Positions 42,450 through 51,658 of a stretch of 64,000 nucleotides of DNA are shown here, one piece after another (position 1 is the first letter of the stretch; every line of letters begins with the position of its first letter). The notes under the pieces were generated by a model, which was not told the origin of the DNA, searched no databases, and saw only the letters and a list, made by a program, of their open reading frames with translations. This DNA is from Planctomycetota bacterium. Its GTDB lineage: Bacteria > Planctomycetota > Planctomycetia > Pirellulales > PNKZ01. Both the position numbers and the translations under genes were made by a program. The stretch covers positions 62,001 through 126,000 of the forward strand of contig JAFEBQ010000033.1 in NCBI GenBank assembly GCA_018242585.1. The letters are read 5' to 3'.

Positions 42450-42853
42450 CGCGGCGGGAACCAGCGCGCACAGGCGATCGCTGCAATTGTCGCGCCCGCA
42501 AGATCGGCCACCCAGTCGTAGAAATCGGCGTCGCGTCGGAAGTAGGGTTGCGTCAGTTCGTCGAAGGCGGCATACGCGGCAACCGTGATGAACAATACTC
42601 CCCATCGCGCCAGCCAGGATCGCGCACCGTTGGCTAGATCCCCGCGCCTGGCTCGCTGAGCCACCACCAGCAGTACCATCAGCACGGCATACGCGCTGAA
42701 GTGGAAGATTTTATCGAGATGGGTGACGCGCTGCTCGGCGAAGCGCACGCTCGGCCAATGGGTGGCTGTGAACATCACCAACCAGTAAGCGGCCAGGCAA
42801 CCGTAAGCGAGTCGGCGTGGCATGGAAAGATTCGATTCGCCGGAGTTGGCCAT
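42446..42853 (-). CDS. VanZ-family membrane protein
   Basis: This 135-residue protein has four predicted membrane helices and VanZ-like features: a first-helix YWLVMFTATHWPS, HLDKIFHFSAYAVLMVLLV and the final AAFDELTQPYFRRDADFYDWVADLAGA. VanZ proteins are linked to glycopeptide tolerance in Gram-positives but are widespread with unknown roles. It is followed on the minus strand by no further gene before the convergent transporter, and preceded by the WecA-like gene. Confidence 0.9.
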   Translation of the reverse strand: MANSGESNLSMPRRLAYGCLAAYWLVMFTATHWPSVRFAEQRVTHLDKIFHFSAYAVLMVLLVVAQRARRGDLANGARSWLARWGVLFITVAAYAAFDELTQPYFRRDADFYDWVADLAGATIAAIACARWFPPR

Positions 42854-42915
42854 CGCAACTTGAATCAACAAGCCGAGGGACGGTTAGCGTCGAGAACGCA
42901 TATCGCCAGCTTAGC

Positions 42916-44424
42916 TTACGCGGCGTCGCGGCGTCGCTCGTCGGTCTCGGATTTCGAGACAAAGACGTGCAGCGGCAGGACATCGGCGTCGTCCAGCCGA
43001 CTGACCCAGGCTCGGCCAAAGCGGTGCAGCGCGGTCGAAAGCTGCGCCAGATACCAGGGTTCGGTACTCAGCTTGTCGCTTCCTGACACGATCAATTCAT
43101 AGTGCGCGTCGGTCGCGAGAGCGAATGTCATCGCCATGCGCCATTGATAGGCTTCTTCGTGCGTGTGACCAGGATTCGACCACTGGCGCGAAGCGGCGGA
43201 CAATCGTGGGTGGTGCAAATGAAATTCCAGTCGCTCGGCCCGCCACCGACCAACATCACTAGTCAATTGCTGCCAGGCCTGGTCGAAACTTTGTTGAGGG
43301 AATGGCTGCTGGGCGGCCAATTCTCGGGCTGTCGTCGGCGAGTTCAGCGAGCTGGCCAGGTTGCCGAGTTGAGCGGCGGCGAACAGTTTGACGAGCCCCA
43401 ACTCGTAGTTGCCGAAGTATCGCAATTGGGCCATGCCGACAATCACCAGCAGCGCCGCCACCCAGGCCAGCGGCTCGCTATTGAGCCACGCCGCCACGGT
43501 CGCCGCCACGCCAGTAATCAGGCACAAGCTGGCCATCAGCCCTAGCGCCTGCCAGGTGTTCATCCCGCGCTCGAGCAGCCGGTGATGAATGTGCCCGCGG
43601 TCGCCAGCGTCGAACGGTCGCCCGGTGAGCCGACGTCGCACCACGGCCAGCGTCGTATCGAGAATCGGGATCGTCATGATCACGACGGGCACTGCCACGC
43701 GGACGGCGCCGGTGGAGAGCATGGCCCCTTCGACGCACAACACCGCCAGCAGCAAGCCGATCACCGTGCTGCCGCAGTCACCCAGATAAATTGTGGCCGG
43801 AGGACGGTTGTAGAACAGAAACCCGGCCAGCGATCCGGCCAGCGCCAACGCCACCAGCGAGACGTGCTCGTGGCCGTGGTGCCAACCAATCACGGCCACC
43901 GCAATGGTGCCGACCAGCCCAATGACACTGGCGTTGCCGTCCATGCCATCGAGTAAGTTCAGTGCGTTGATGCAGCCGACGTACCAGAGCATGGTCAGTG
44001 GTACGCCGAGCAAGCCCAGGTCGAACTCATGGGTAAAGATGGCAATGTGCTGGACGTAGTGCCCGGCGGCAATTAGTGGCAGTACCGCCGTGATCTGCAG
44101 CAGCAGTTTCAAACGACCGCGCAGCTCGTAACAATCGTCGATGAAGCCAACGGCGAAAATCAGCGTCGTCGAAACCAGCAATGAGATGACCAGTTGGTCG
44201 AAGGTTTCCAGGTGAGCGAACGAGCCCTCGCGGGCTACGAGCAAACCGACCAACAGCGCGCCAAACGTCGCGACCCCGCCCCACAGGGGCACGGCCCGAG
44301 CTTGCAGCTTGCGCTGGCCGTCGGGGGCGTCGACCATGTTCCAGCGCGCCGCCAACACGCGGACCACGCGCGTCAGCAACACCGACGCCACTAGTCCAGC
44401 GATGAAGGGCCAAAATCGATCCAC
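42916..44424 (-). CDS. MraY/WecA-family polyprenyl-phosphate sugar-1-P transferase with C-terminal extension
   Basis: This 502-residue membrane enzyme would start lipid-linked glycan synthesis by moving a HexNAc-1-phosphate to undecaprenyl phosphate. It has VDAPDGQRKLQARAVPLWGG, the Asp-rich FIDDCYELRGRLKLLLQ, CINALNLLDGMDGNAS and the basic GDRGHIHHRLLERGM loop, all diagnostic of the WecA/TagO branch. About 150 residues after the last membrane helix form a soluble tail (PTTARELAAQQPFPQQSF, then LHHPRLSAASRQW) that ordinary WecA lacks. It lies opposite a GT2 gene and near the VanZ gene. Confidence 0.94.
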   Translation of the reverse strand: MDRFWPFIAGLVASVLLTRVVRVLAARWNMVDAPDGQRKLQARAVPLWGGVATFGALLVGLLVAREGSFAHLETFDQLVISLLVSTTLIFAVGFIDDCYELRGRLKLLLQITAVLPLIAAGHYVQHIAIFTHEFDLGLLGVPLTMLWYVGCINALNLLDGMDGNASVIGLVGTIAVAVIGWHHGHEHVSLVALALAGSLAGFLFYNRPPATIYLGDCGSTVIGLLLAVLCVEGAMLSTGAVRVAVPVVIMTIPILDTTLAVVRRRLTGRPFDAGDRGHIHHRLLERGMNTWQALGLMASLCLITGVAATVAAWLNSEPLAWVAALLVIVGMAQLRYFGNYELGLVKLFAAAQLGNLASSLNSPTTARELAAQQPFPQQSFDQAWQQLTSDVGRWRAERLEFHLHHPRLSAASRQWSNPGHTHEEAYQWRMAMTFALATDAHYELIVSGSDKLSTEPWYLAQLSTALHRFGRAWVSRLDDADVLPLHVFVSKSETDERRRDAA

Positions 44425-44752
44425 GCAGTCGCTCCGTCAGGTGCTCGCCTGCGCGAGCACGCGTTGCCGCGCGAGCTTCCTTGCCCGGCGGCCCACCACC
44501 CCGTCGAGGGTGCGGCAGTTAGGGGGCGTATTGAAGCGATTTAGGCTGCTGGCGTCAATTCGGAAACCGCTGTCTGGGCGGCGACCTCGGCCACTTTTGA
44601 TGCGTCGCGACTCGCGATGCCAGCAGCGCTGGGAATGGCTGATCTTGTGACGTTTTGGAAGTCGCCGATAGAATCCGCGGCAATTGATGGCCCGTTACTG
44701 CTAGCAAGTCTCAACTTTGAAACCCCAAGGGGAACCATCCTTGGGCAGTGCG
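44425..44752. other. 328-bp divergent intergenic region
   Basis: This stretch separates the WecA-like and GT2 genes, which point away from each other, so both promoters should lie here. Open frames crossing it are short and biased, and I see no RNA gene or long repeat. The GT2 ribosome-binding site may be the purine-rich AAGGGGAACC near 44729. Confidence 0.5.
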
Positions 44753-45643
44753 ATGACCGATTCCTCAATCATCACGCTCCATCGTCCCGCGCCGGCGAAC
44801 GCTGCGCGGCCGCGCGATTTGGACATTGGAGTGATCTATACCCATGAGCGACAGTTCATGGGCCCGCTGGTCGAGTCCCTGGCCCGTTCGGGGGACGGCC
44901 TGCGGATGCGCCTGGTCCTGGTCGACAACGCCTCGGCCGACGGCGTGGACCGCTGGCGTAATCAGTTCGATGAATCGATCGTGGTGCGCAATAAATCGCG
45001 TCTGGGCTATGCGCCCAATTTGAATCGTATTCTCGCCGTGGCCGACGCCCGCTATGTCTTGCTACTGAACACCGACATGATGTTTGAACCCGATGAGCAA
45101 TGTCTGGTTCAGATGGTCCGCTTCATGGACGAGCACCCTCAATGTGGGCTGAGCGTTTGCCGCTTGTTCCACCCGACGGGGGAGTACGGGTTTCCAGCGC
45201 GGCAGTATCAACGCCTGAGGACCATCGCGGCGCGGCGGCTGCCCGGTGGGCGACGCCTGGCTGGCACGGTGCATCGCTATCTGAATCAACACCACAGCCA
45301 GTACACCGAGTTTGAATGCGATTGGGTCTCGGGCTGTTTCATGCTGCTGCGGCGCGAAGCGATCGAGCAGGTCGGGCACTTGGACACCGGCTTTGCCAAG
45401 TATTTTGAAGACGTCGACTATTGCACGCGCATCCGCGCGGCCGGCTGGCAGGTGATGTTCAACGGCGCGACGTACTGTTACCACTTCGAGCAACGGGCCA
45501 GCAAGCGTTTGCTTTCGCGCGACGCCTGGTTGCATCTGCGGTCCTATGGCCGCTGGCTGCGCAAATGGGGCCTTAATCCACCCGTCGCGCCGGCGGTTGC
45601 TTTACCGATCGAGCCAAAAGTGCCGCTCCGCCGTGCCGCCTGA
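44753..45643 (+). CDS. GT2-family glycosyltransferase (rhamnosyl/glycosyl transferase)
   Basis: This 296-residue GT-A enzyme has the family start IGVIYTHERQFMGPLVESL, the donor-binding VLVDNASADG, the DxD-like LLLNTDMMFEPD, the acceptor-side CDWVSGCFMLLRREA and the catalytic FEDVDYCTRIRAAGW. The ATG at 44753 (MTDSSI) is chosen over the longer frame. With the WecA-like gene on the other side it probably serves a surface glycan. The sugar is unknown. Confidence 0.93.
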   Translation: MTDSSIITLHRPAPANAARPRDLDIGVIYTHERQFMGPLVESLARSGDGLRMRLVLVDNASADGVDRWRNQFDESIVVRNKSRLGYAPNLNRILAVADARYVLLLNTDMMFEPDEQCLVQMVRFMDEHPQCGLSVCRLFHPTGEYGFPARQYQRLRTIAARRLPGGRRLAGTVHRYLNQHHSQYTEFECDWVSGCFMLLRREAIEQVGHLDTGFAKYFEDVDYCTRIRAAGWQVMFNGATYCYHFEQRASKRLLSRDAWLHLRSYGRWLRKWGLNPPVAPAVALPIEPKVPLRRAA

Positions 45644-45663
45644 TTCTTGGCGTCACCGGGCGC

Positions 45664-46365
45664 TTAGATGAGTCCTCGAAGTTGCTCGACGCCGATTGCT
45701 TCGCGGCTGGCAAAGGGCTCGCCATAGGCCCGATCGATGGCCCAGCCCCAGTAGGCCGCCTGATCGCGTAGTCGGTCCATGAACGTCGGCGGCGCCGTCG
45801 GGCGGCCCGTGATGAACTGGCTTTGATAACACTCGATCGCCGCTCTTTTGCGCTCCCAATAGGGGCTGATGTCGACGACGAACGCCGGCTGGGCGACCAC
45901 CCGCAGGTGGACGCAAAAGTAATACAACACGCGCGATGGATGGTGCGGCTCGCCCGGCAAATCGGTCTTGGTCAGCTTGGACCAGAAGCGGGCCGCTTCG
46001 ATCAGTTCGGTCGCCGCCACGTGATCGGGATGAGCGTCGACCCAATACGGCGCGAATAACGTCCGCGGTCGCGCGCGGCGGAACACGGCGGCCAGCTTGG
46101 CGCGATTTTCGAGCGTGGCCTCGAGTGAACGATTCGGCAGCCCCAGGTTCTCGCGCCAAGCCAGCCCCATCACCTTGGTCGCGGCCGCGGTCTCGCGGGC
46201 GCGAATCTCGGGTGAGCCGCGCGGCGTCGGCTCGCCGCTGGTCAAGTCGAGCACGCCGACGCGCAGGCCCTCGTCTTGCATCCGCATGATCGTGCCGGCC
46301 ATACCCAATTCGGCATCGTCGGGATGAGGTGCGATCACCAGGCAATCGAGTGGAGTGTCGGGCAT
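45664..46365 (-). CDS. PIG-L/LmbE-type deacetylase, BshB1-like
   Basis: This 233-residue zinc hydrolase has the AxHPDDxE motif (IAPHPDDAELGMAGTI) and the later HPDHV. It closely resembles BshB1, which deacetylates GlcNAc-malate in bacillithiol synthesis, including LDLTSGEPTPRGSPEIRARE and GLPNRSLEATLENRAKLA. No bshA or bshC gene is in the window, so another GlcNAc-type substrate is possible. The ATG at 46365 is preceded by the quasi-repeat at 46371-46403, which makes a start farther upstream unlikely. Confidence 0.88.
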   Translation of the reverse strand: MPDTPLDCLVIAPHPDDAELGMAGTIMRMQDEGLRVGVLDLTSGEPTPRGSPEIRARETAAATKVMGLAWRENLGLPNRSLEATLENRAKLAAVFRRARPRTLFAPYWVDAHPDHVAATELIEAARFWSKLTKTDLPGEPHHPSRVLYYFCVHLRVVAQPAFVVDISPYWERKRAAIECYQSQFITGRPTAPPTFMDRLRDQAAYWGWAIDRAYGEPFASREAIGVEQLRGLI

Positions 46366-46370
46366 GGGAG

Positions 46371-46403
46371 AAGTTGCTAGTTGCTGGTTGCGAGTTGCTA
46401 GTT
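46371..46403. repeat. Quasi-periodic GTTGCTAG repeat upstream of the deacetylase gene
   Basis: AGTTGCTAGTTGCTGGTTGC followed by GAGTTGCTAGTTGG. The same words in a similar order occur at 29059-29088. Confidence 0.6.
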
Positions 46404-46524
46404 GGCGCGAGAGCGGGACAACGATTAGCATCGGCTACGCGCCGCGTGGCGTCAATCTGTGCTAGAATGCCGCCGACATTGGAACGGATTCATCGCACGC
46501 CAAAGTCAGGGGAGAGTTACGCCG

Positions 46525-48042
46525 ATGGTTGCCAGGCACGAAGAGCTTTACGCGCAGGTGGTGGCTCATTGTCGCGAGACGGCGCTGCTGACGTCGATCG
46601 ACGCCCTGCTGGGGTGGGACGAGCGTTGTATGTTGCCCTCGGCCGGCGGCGATCACCGGGCCGAACAGATGACCCTGCTAGCCGGTCTGATTCACGAGCG
46701 GCAAACCGCTCTCAAGCTCGGCGACTGGCTGAACGAGTTGGCCAGCGGTCCTCTGGCAGCTGACAAGGAAAGCGACGCGGCCGCGAACATTCGCCAGTTG
46801 AAGTACCACTACGAAAAGCGAACCAAGCTCCCCAAGAAGTTGGTCGAAGAACTGGCACGAGCCGCGGTTCGCGGACAGCAAATCTGGCAAGAGGCTCGGG
46901 CGAAGAATGATTACCAGTTGTTCAAGCCGGCACTGGCCCAGATGTACGCCCTGAAGCGCGAGCAGGCCAAGGCGATCGGATATACCGAGCACATCTACGA
47001 CGCATTGTTGGACGATTACGAGCAAGGGGAGCGCACTCGCGAGCTGACCAGCGTGCTTGCCAAGTTGCGTGAGCAGTTGGTCCCGCTGGTCTCGGCCATC
47101 GGCGCTAGCCGGCACAAACCTGCCACCACCGTGCTCGAACGCACCTTTCCCGTCGCGGCACAGCAGCAGTTCGGTCAGGAGGCCGCGCGGCGCATTGGCT
47201 TTGACTTCGAGCGCGGGCGGCTGGACGTGACGGCCCATCCGTTCTGTACCACGCTGGGGCCTGGGGACATCCGGCTGACCACGCGGTATGACGAGAAGTT
47301 CTTCAACGCCGGCTTCTTTGGAATACTCCACGAAGCAGGGCACGGGCTGTACGAACAGGGGCTGCCGCGCGATCAATTCGGCTTGCCAATGGCCGAAGCG
47401 GTCTCACTGGGCATTCACGAATCGCAGTCGCGACTGTGGGAAAACCTGGTCGGGCGCAGTCGCCCGTTCTGGCAACACATGTTCCCGGCGGCGCAGCAGG
47501 CGTTTCCCGACGCCCTGGGCAACGTATCGCTCGATGCGTTCTACGCGGCGGTCAATGACGTGCAGCCGTCGCTGATCCGTGTCGAGGCGGACGAAGCGAC
47601 GTACAACTTGCACATTTTGATTCGCTTCGAGTTGGAGCAGGCGCTGCTGACCGACGACTTGCGAGTTGACGACTTGCCTCAGGCCTGGAACGAAAAGTAC
47701 CACAACTTCCTGGGCATCGTGCCGCCGAACGACGCCGATGGTGTGTTGCAAGATATTCACTGGAGCGCCGGACTGATTGGCTACTTCCCCACGTACACCT
47801 TGGGGAACTTGTACTCGGCGCAACTTTATGATCAGGCCGACAAGGACTTGGGAGGGCTGGGCGTCATGTTGGCGCGCGGAGAATTCGCGCCGCTGCTCGA
47901 ATGGTTGCGGACGAACATTCACCGCCACGGCCAGCGCTGGTCGGCCACCGAACTGGCTCGCCGCGCCACGAAGAAGCCGCTGGACCACGCGCCGCTGATG
48001 ACCTATTTGCGAAGCAAATACGAGCCGCTCTACCGCTTATAG
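46525..48042 (+). CDS. M32-family metallocarboxypeptidase
   Basis: This 505-residue cytosolic zinc peptidase has the active-site HEAGHG in GILHEAGHGLYEQGLPR, plus GIHESQSRLWENLVGRSRPF and the C-terminal GLIGYFPTYTLGNLYSAQLY, all typical of carboxypeptidase Taq (M32). It trims C-terminal residues from peptides. GGGGAGAG lies upstream of the ATG at 46525; an alternative frame to 46459 lacks a good site. The gene stands alone. Confidence 0.95.
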   Translation: MVARHEELYAQVVAHCRETALLTSIDALLGWDERCMLPSAGGDHRAEQMTLLAGLIHERQTALKLGDWLNELASGPLAADKESDAAANIRQLKYHYEKRTKLPKKLVEELARAAVRGQQIWQEARAKNDYQLFKPALAQMYALKREQAKAIGYTEHIYDALLDDYEQGERTRELTSVLAKLREQLVPLVSAIGASRHKPATTVLERTFPVAAQQQFGQEAARRIGFDFERGRLDVTAHPFCTTLGPGDIRLTTRYDEKFFNAGFFGILHEAGHGLYEQGLPRDQFGLPMAEAVSLGIHESQSRLWENLVGRSRPFWQHMFPAAQQAFPDALGNVSLDAFYAAVNDVQPSLIRVEADEATYNLHILIRFELEQALLTDDLRVDDLPQAWNEKYHNFLGIVPPNDADGVLQDIHWSAGLIGYFPTYTLGNLYSAQLYDQADKDLGGLGVMLARGEFAPLLEWLRTNIHRHGQRWSATELARRATKKPLDHAPLMTYLRSKYEPLYRL

Positions 48043-48352
48043 TCGCGGCCGGCTTCGGCCATTTCACGCCCCGTCGGCGTGGCACAAACTGGCGGTGTCG
48101 ATTGGCCCGGATTTGCCGCTTGGCCGGGGGAGTTAAACCGCGGGGAATGTCCCACCTGCGCCTAGGATTCGGATTTCGGGCTGTTAAACTGGGGTACGTG
48201 CCGCCGGTCTGCCGACTCATCGAAGCCCTGGCCGACGGGACGATGCCGCGCGCGACGGGGCAGCCTTGTCGTCGCGCGTCGATCGGTTCGATGGCGTCCG
48301 GCTATCGTGCCGCGACCGAACCCGCCGCCTTGTTTTCAGGTGACCGCTCCTG
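48043..48352. other. 310-bp intergenic region, no gene seen
   Basis: It contains short hairpins such as GCGGCCGGCTTCGGCC near 48045 that may help end the carboxypeptidase transcript. The short frames crossing it have no family features. Confidence 0.45.
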
Positions 48353-49507
48353 ATGTTCAGCATTTGCCAATGCCCTCACTGCCGAGGGAGCTTGTTGCTC
48401 GAATCGATTGCCGACATCACCCGGCGGCAACGCTGTGTTCATTGCACGGCCATTTTCGAGATTTCCGAAGTCGCGGGCCAGTGCGTGGCCGCGCCCCCTA
48501 TGGCCGTTGCCGCCGACGCTCCGGTCGAAGTGGCGACCGGTATGGTGACGACGACCTCGACGGCGTGCGCCGTTCCGGCGGTGGAAACCCACGCGGAACA
48601 TGCCTGGAGCGACGAGTCGGCCGCCGGCGAAGGGGCGGTGGCCCTGCAAGGCGTCGGCGCAGGTGCGGTCGAGCACCACGGCACGAACGGCTCGTACCCG
48701 ACCATGGACGGCTCGCCCAACGACGCCTGGTACGCGTCGCTCAGTGCGGCCGAAGGTTCCTCGACATTGGCCAGCGACTTTGACGATCCCGAGAGCGCCC
48801 GGCCGTATCACGAAGAACCCGAATACAATTCACACGCCATCGGCCCGGTCGAGTCGGTGATTGACGCAACGGGTAGTTTGACCCCCGAGGCGGCCGCCGA
48901 GGTGCTGAAGGCGTACGAAGACATCGTCGAGTACGAGGACGAACTCGACGAAGATGTCGAGCTTGGCAAGCCCACGGCCTGGGACGAGACCTCGGCCGCC
49001 ACTGGTTTTGCTCCGCCGGTTCAAGAACCAGCGCACGAGGCCCTCCGTGAACAGGACGGCTGGGGCAGCTACACCGAGCAAGGTGAGACTGCCTTCGAGA
49101 CCGAAGGGGAAGGCTACGGACTGGCGGCCGAAGGGGCCGCGATAGCCGAGCCATCCGAGGCCTACCGTTCGCCGCCGCCACGCCGCCGCAAGAAAAAGAA
49201 CAGCATCATGCCGATGGTCGTAATGATGACCGGCATCGTGCTGGGCGGAGCGGTTGGCATTCTGATTGCCGACGTGGCGTTGATCTGGCTGCGCGGCCGC
49301 CCGGCGGACTTTCTGGGCATCTACGACAAGCTGCCAGGCTTTATGGTCCCGTCGAGTGGCTCGTCGGCGCCCGATACGATGCCGACTACTGTTCCCCTAA
49401 GTAGGCCGCAACGTCCTGGCCCTCCGAAGAGGAAATCGCTCGCTGATCTGGCCAACGAGCCCGATCCGGTGACCGTGCCGAGCAATTCGGCACCTGCGCC
49501 GAAGTAA
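48353..49507 (+). CDS. Zinc-ribbon membrane protein with acidic low-complexity middle, unknown
   Basis: This 384-residue protein starts MFSICQCPHCRGSLLLESIA followed by RCVHCTAIFEISE, a zinc ribbon with two CxxC pairs. Residues about 50-275 are acidic and low-complexity (EDIVEYEDELDEDVELG). A basic stretch RRRKKKN precedes a single membrane helix (IMPMVVMMTGIVLGGAVGILIA), and the C-terminus is Pro/Ser-rich. The layout suggests a cytosolic sensor or scaffold with a C-terminal membrane anchor. I recognise no enzyme domain. Confidence 0.8.
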   Translation: MFSICQCPHCRGSLLLESIADITRRQRCVHCTAIFEISEVAGQCVAAPPMAVAADAPVEVATGMVTTTSTACAVPAVETHAEHAWSDESAAGEGAVALQGVGAGAVEHHGTNGSYPTMDGSPNDAWYASLSAAEGSSTLASDFDDPESARPYHEEPEYNSHAIGPVESVIDATGSLTPEAAAEVLKAYEDIVEYEDELDEDVELGKPTAWDETSAATGFAPPVQEPAHEALREQDGWGSYTEQGETAFETEGEGYGLAAEGAAIAEPSEAYRSPPPRRRKKKNSIMPMVVMMTGIVLGGAVGILIADVALIWLRGRPADFLGIYDKLPGFMVPSSGSSAPDTMPTTVPLSRPQRPGPPKRKSLADLANEPDPVTVPSNSAPAPK

Positions 49508-49548
49508 GGTTCCGGGGGTGAAAACCTTGGGCTTGCGTGCGCCGAGCT

Positions 49549-50493
49549 TTAGACGAACAGCCGGCTCACCGATTCGTTGCGGTGAATGCGTTTGATCGCC
49601 TCGCCGAGCAACTCGTCAACGCTCAACACGACGATCTTGTCCAGCTTCCGTTCCGGCGCTAGCGGAATCGTATCGGTCAGCACGACGTTCTTGATGGGCG
49701 CGTCGGCGATGTATTCGATTGCCCGGCCGCACAGCACGCCGTGCGTGGCGGCCACGTAGATTTCCTTGGCCCCGGCTTCGGCCACCTTTTTGGCCGCGCC
49801 GCAAATACTGCCGCCGGTGCTGATCATGTCGTCGAACATCAGCGCGGTCTTGCCGACCACGCTCGAACCGATGATGTTTTCCTGGCGAGTGTTCTCGGCG
49901 CTGCTGCGGCGCTTGTCGACCACGGCGATCCGGGCGTTAAGGCGTTTGGCGTGCCCTAGGGCGCGCTTGATGCTTCCTTCGTCGGGGCTGACCACGACAA
50001 TGTCGTCTTCGTGGTAGTTCATCGCCTTGAAGTAGTTGTTCAAGACCGGCGCGGCGTACAAGTGATCGACTGGCACGTCGAAGAAACCTTGAATCTGCGG
50101 CGCGTGCAAGTCCATGGTCAGCACGCGATCGGCGCCGGCTCGCACCATCAAGTTGGCCACCAGCTTGGCCGTGATCGGCACACGTCCTTCATCCTTGCGA
50201 TCCTGCCTCGCGTAGCCGTAGTACGGCACCACGGCGGTCACGCGCTCGGCGCTGGCCCGCTTGCAACTCTCGATCATGATCAAGAGTTCCATCAGGTTTT
50301 CATTCACGGGGGGACACGTGGGTTGAATCAGGAACACGTCGCGGCCGCGCACGTCTTCCTCGATTTTGCACTGGATTTCCCCGTCGGGGAAATTGCCCAT
50401 GGTGATCGCGCCGATGGGCAAGTTCAGATAGTTGCAGATGCGCCGAGCCAAGGGGGGGTTGGCGCGTCCACTAAAGATTTTCAGATCGTTCAT
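49549..50493 (-). CDS. prs: Ribose-phosphate pyrophosphokinase
   Basis: This 314-residue enzyme makes PRPP from ribose 5-phosphate and ATP, feeding histidine, purine, pyrimidine and NAD synthesis. It has LKIFSGRANPPLARRICNYL at the N-terminus, GYARQDRKDEGRVPITAKL and VLTMDLHAPQIQGFFDVPVD (class I PRPP synthetase signature), the VVVSPDEGS loop and the PRPP-binding DDMISTGGSI near residue 216. Class I enzymes usually read VSPDxGG at the loop; the Glu-Gly-Ser variant is a small oddity. The start is the ATG at 50493. HisG and HisE elsewhere in the window use its product. Confidence 0.97.
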   Translation of the reverse strand: MNDLKIFSGRANPPLARRICNYLNLPIGAITMGNFPDGEIQCKIEEDVRGRDVFLIQPTCPPVNENLMELLIMIESCKRASAERVTAVVPYYGYARQDRKDEGRVPITAKLVANLMVRAGADRVLTMDLHAPQIQGFFDVPVDHLYAAPVLNNYFKAMNYHEDDIVVVSPDEGSIKRALGHAKRLNARIAVVDKRRSSAENTRQENIIGSSVVGKTALMFDDMISTGGSICGAAKKVAEAGAKEIYVAATHGVLCGRAIEYIADAPIKNVVLTDTIPLAPERKLDKIVVLSVDELLGEAIKRIHRNESVSRLFV

Positions 50494-50706
50494 GGAAGCC
50501 GGGGAGTGAGCAAGTGCAGGGATGCCGCGGGCCAGATTGCGCTGGCCCAGCGATCCGAGCGGCGGCCAGCGGTGAATCCCGATTGTAACAAGAAAACTCT
50601 CGGGCTGCGTGCGGCGGAGAAAAAATCACGCGGGAATTACGCCCGAATATCAGCTCCCCAGCCACCGCGCCCGCGGTAGATTCGTAAAATCGCGCGAACC
50701 TTTCGG

Positions 50707-51456
50707 TTAGCTGGCCCCTCGGAGGGCCTCTTCGACCACGCGCAACTCGTCGACGGTATTGATGCTCAGCGCCTCGCGCGCCGTTAGCACCGCTCGCGCT
50801 TCGACCGCCTGGCCGGCGCGCTGTAGCAAACCTGGGCAGTCGGTCAGGTAATACTCGCGCTGGGCGTTGTCGGCTTTCAGTTGGTCCAACGTCGCCAGCA
50901 GCGCGCGGCTGTCAAAGACGTAGCAGCTTAGGTTTACTTCGGTAATCTGGCGCTGTTCGGGCGTGGCGTCCTTCTCTTCGACAATGCCCACGAACTTGCC
51001 CGCCGCGTCGCGAACCACGCGACCGAGTCCTTGCGGATTGTCCTTGTGCGCGGTTCCCAGCAAACAGGCTGGGCGCGTGCGCTGGTATTCATCGAGCAAA
51101 GCTCCCACCGAGCGCGCCGTGAGCATGGGTGAATCGCCCGCCACGATCAGCACGGGGCCATCGTGCGCCGCCAGCGCCTGGCGGCACATCATCACGGCGT
51201 GGCCAGTGCCAAGCTGTTCGGCCTGCAGCGCTGTCCTGACGCGCGGGCGGCGTTCGACCAGCTCGCGCACTAGCTCGGCCCGATAGCCGACAACCACGAC
51301 GGTCTGGTCGATGCCGGCCGTATCGAGCGTGTCGAGCACATATTCGATCATGGGGCGACCAAGGACCGGAATCAGAACCTTGGGCAGGTCCGATTTCATC
51401 CGCGTCCCTTTGCCGGCGGCCAGGACAATGGCCAAAGTTTGCGTCATGTCGGGCAT
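50707..51456 (-). CDS. Sugar nucleotidyltransferase, GlmU N-terminal-domain-like
   Basis: This 249-residue protein has LAIVLAAGKGTRMKSDLPKVL, the GlmU-type pyrophosphorylase signature, then the Gln/Gly pair QLGTGHAVM, AGDSPML (metal-binding Asp) and NPQGLGRVVRD. The later EVNLSCYVFDSRALLATL and NAQREYYLTDCPGLL also match GlmU. The left-handed beta-helix acetyltransferase domain of full GlmU is missing and the frame ends cleanly, so it is a stand-alone uridyltransferase-type enzyme. It probably makes UDP-GlcNAc from GlcNAc-1-P, supported by a separate acetyltransferase elsewhere. Confidence 0.93.
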   Translation of the reverse strand: MPDMTQTLAIVLAAGKGTRMKSDLPKVLIPVLGRPMIEYVLDTLDTAGIDQTVVVVGYRAELVRELVERRPRVRTALQAEQLGTGHAVMMCRQALAAHDGPVLIVAGDSPMLTARSVGALLDEYQRTRPACLLGTAHKDNPQGLGRVVRDAAGKFVGIVEEKDATPEQRQITEVNLSCYVFDSRALLATLDQLKADNAQREYYLTDCPGLLQRAGQAVEARAVLTAREALSINTVDELRVVEEALRGAS

Positions 51457-51658
51457 CGATAGTCAGGGGCCGTGGTCGAACAAAATCGAAACAGAGGACG
51501 AGCCCGACCAATGTGACAAATCGGGCCGTTTTCGGCCAGTCCCGGTGCTATCGGCCCACTAGCAACCCCCCGGGGCCATTTCTACAATGGGTGGTTTGCT
51601 ACCTGCGCCACGGGTCACACCTGACCGGGCGCGAACGATTTGCCGAGGTTCAACGCCG

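Noticed and set aside
44541-44768. 75-codon minus-strand frame in the divergent gap
   Set aside because: Its Ala/Ser-rich end looked protein-like, but it overlaps the GT2 start and has no ribosome-binding site or homologous pattern.
48130-48230. Possible signal-recognition-particle RNA
   Set aside because: A GCTGTTAAACTGGGGTACG stretch hinted at it, but the required GGTCAGG...GGAAGGAAGC core is missing.
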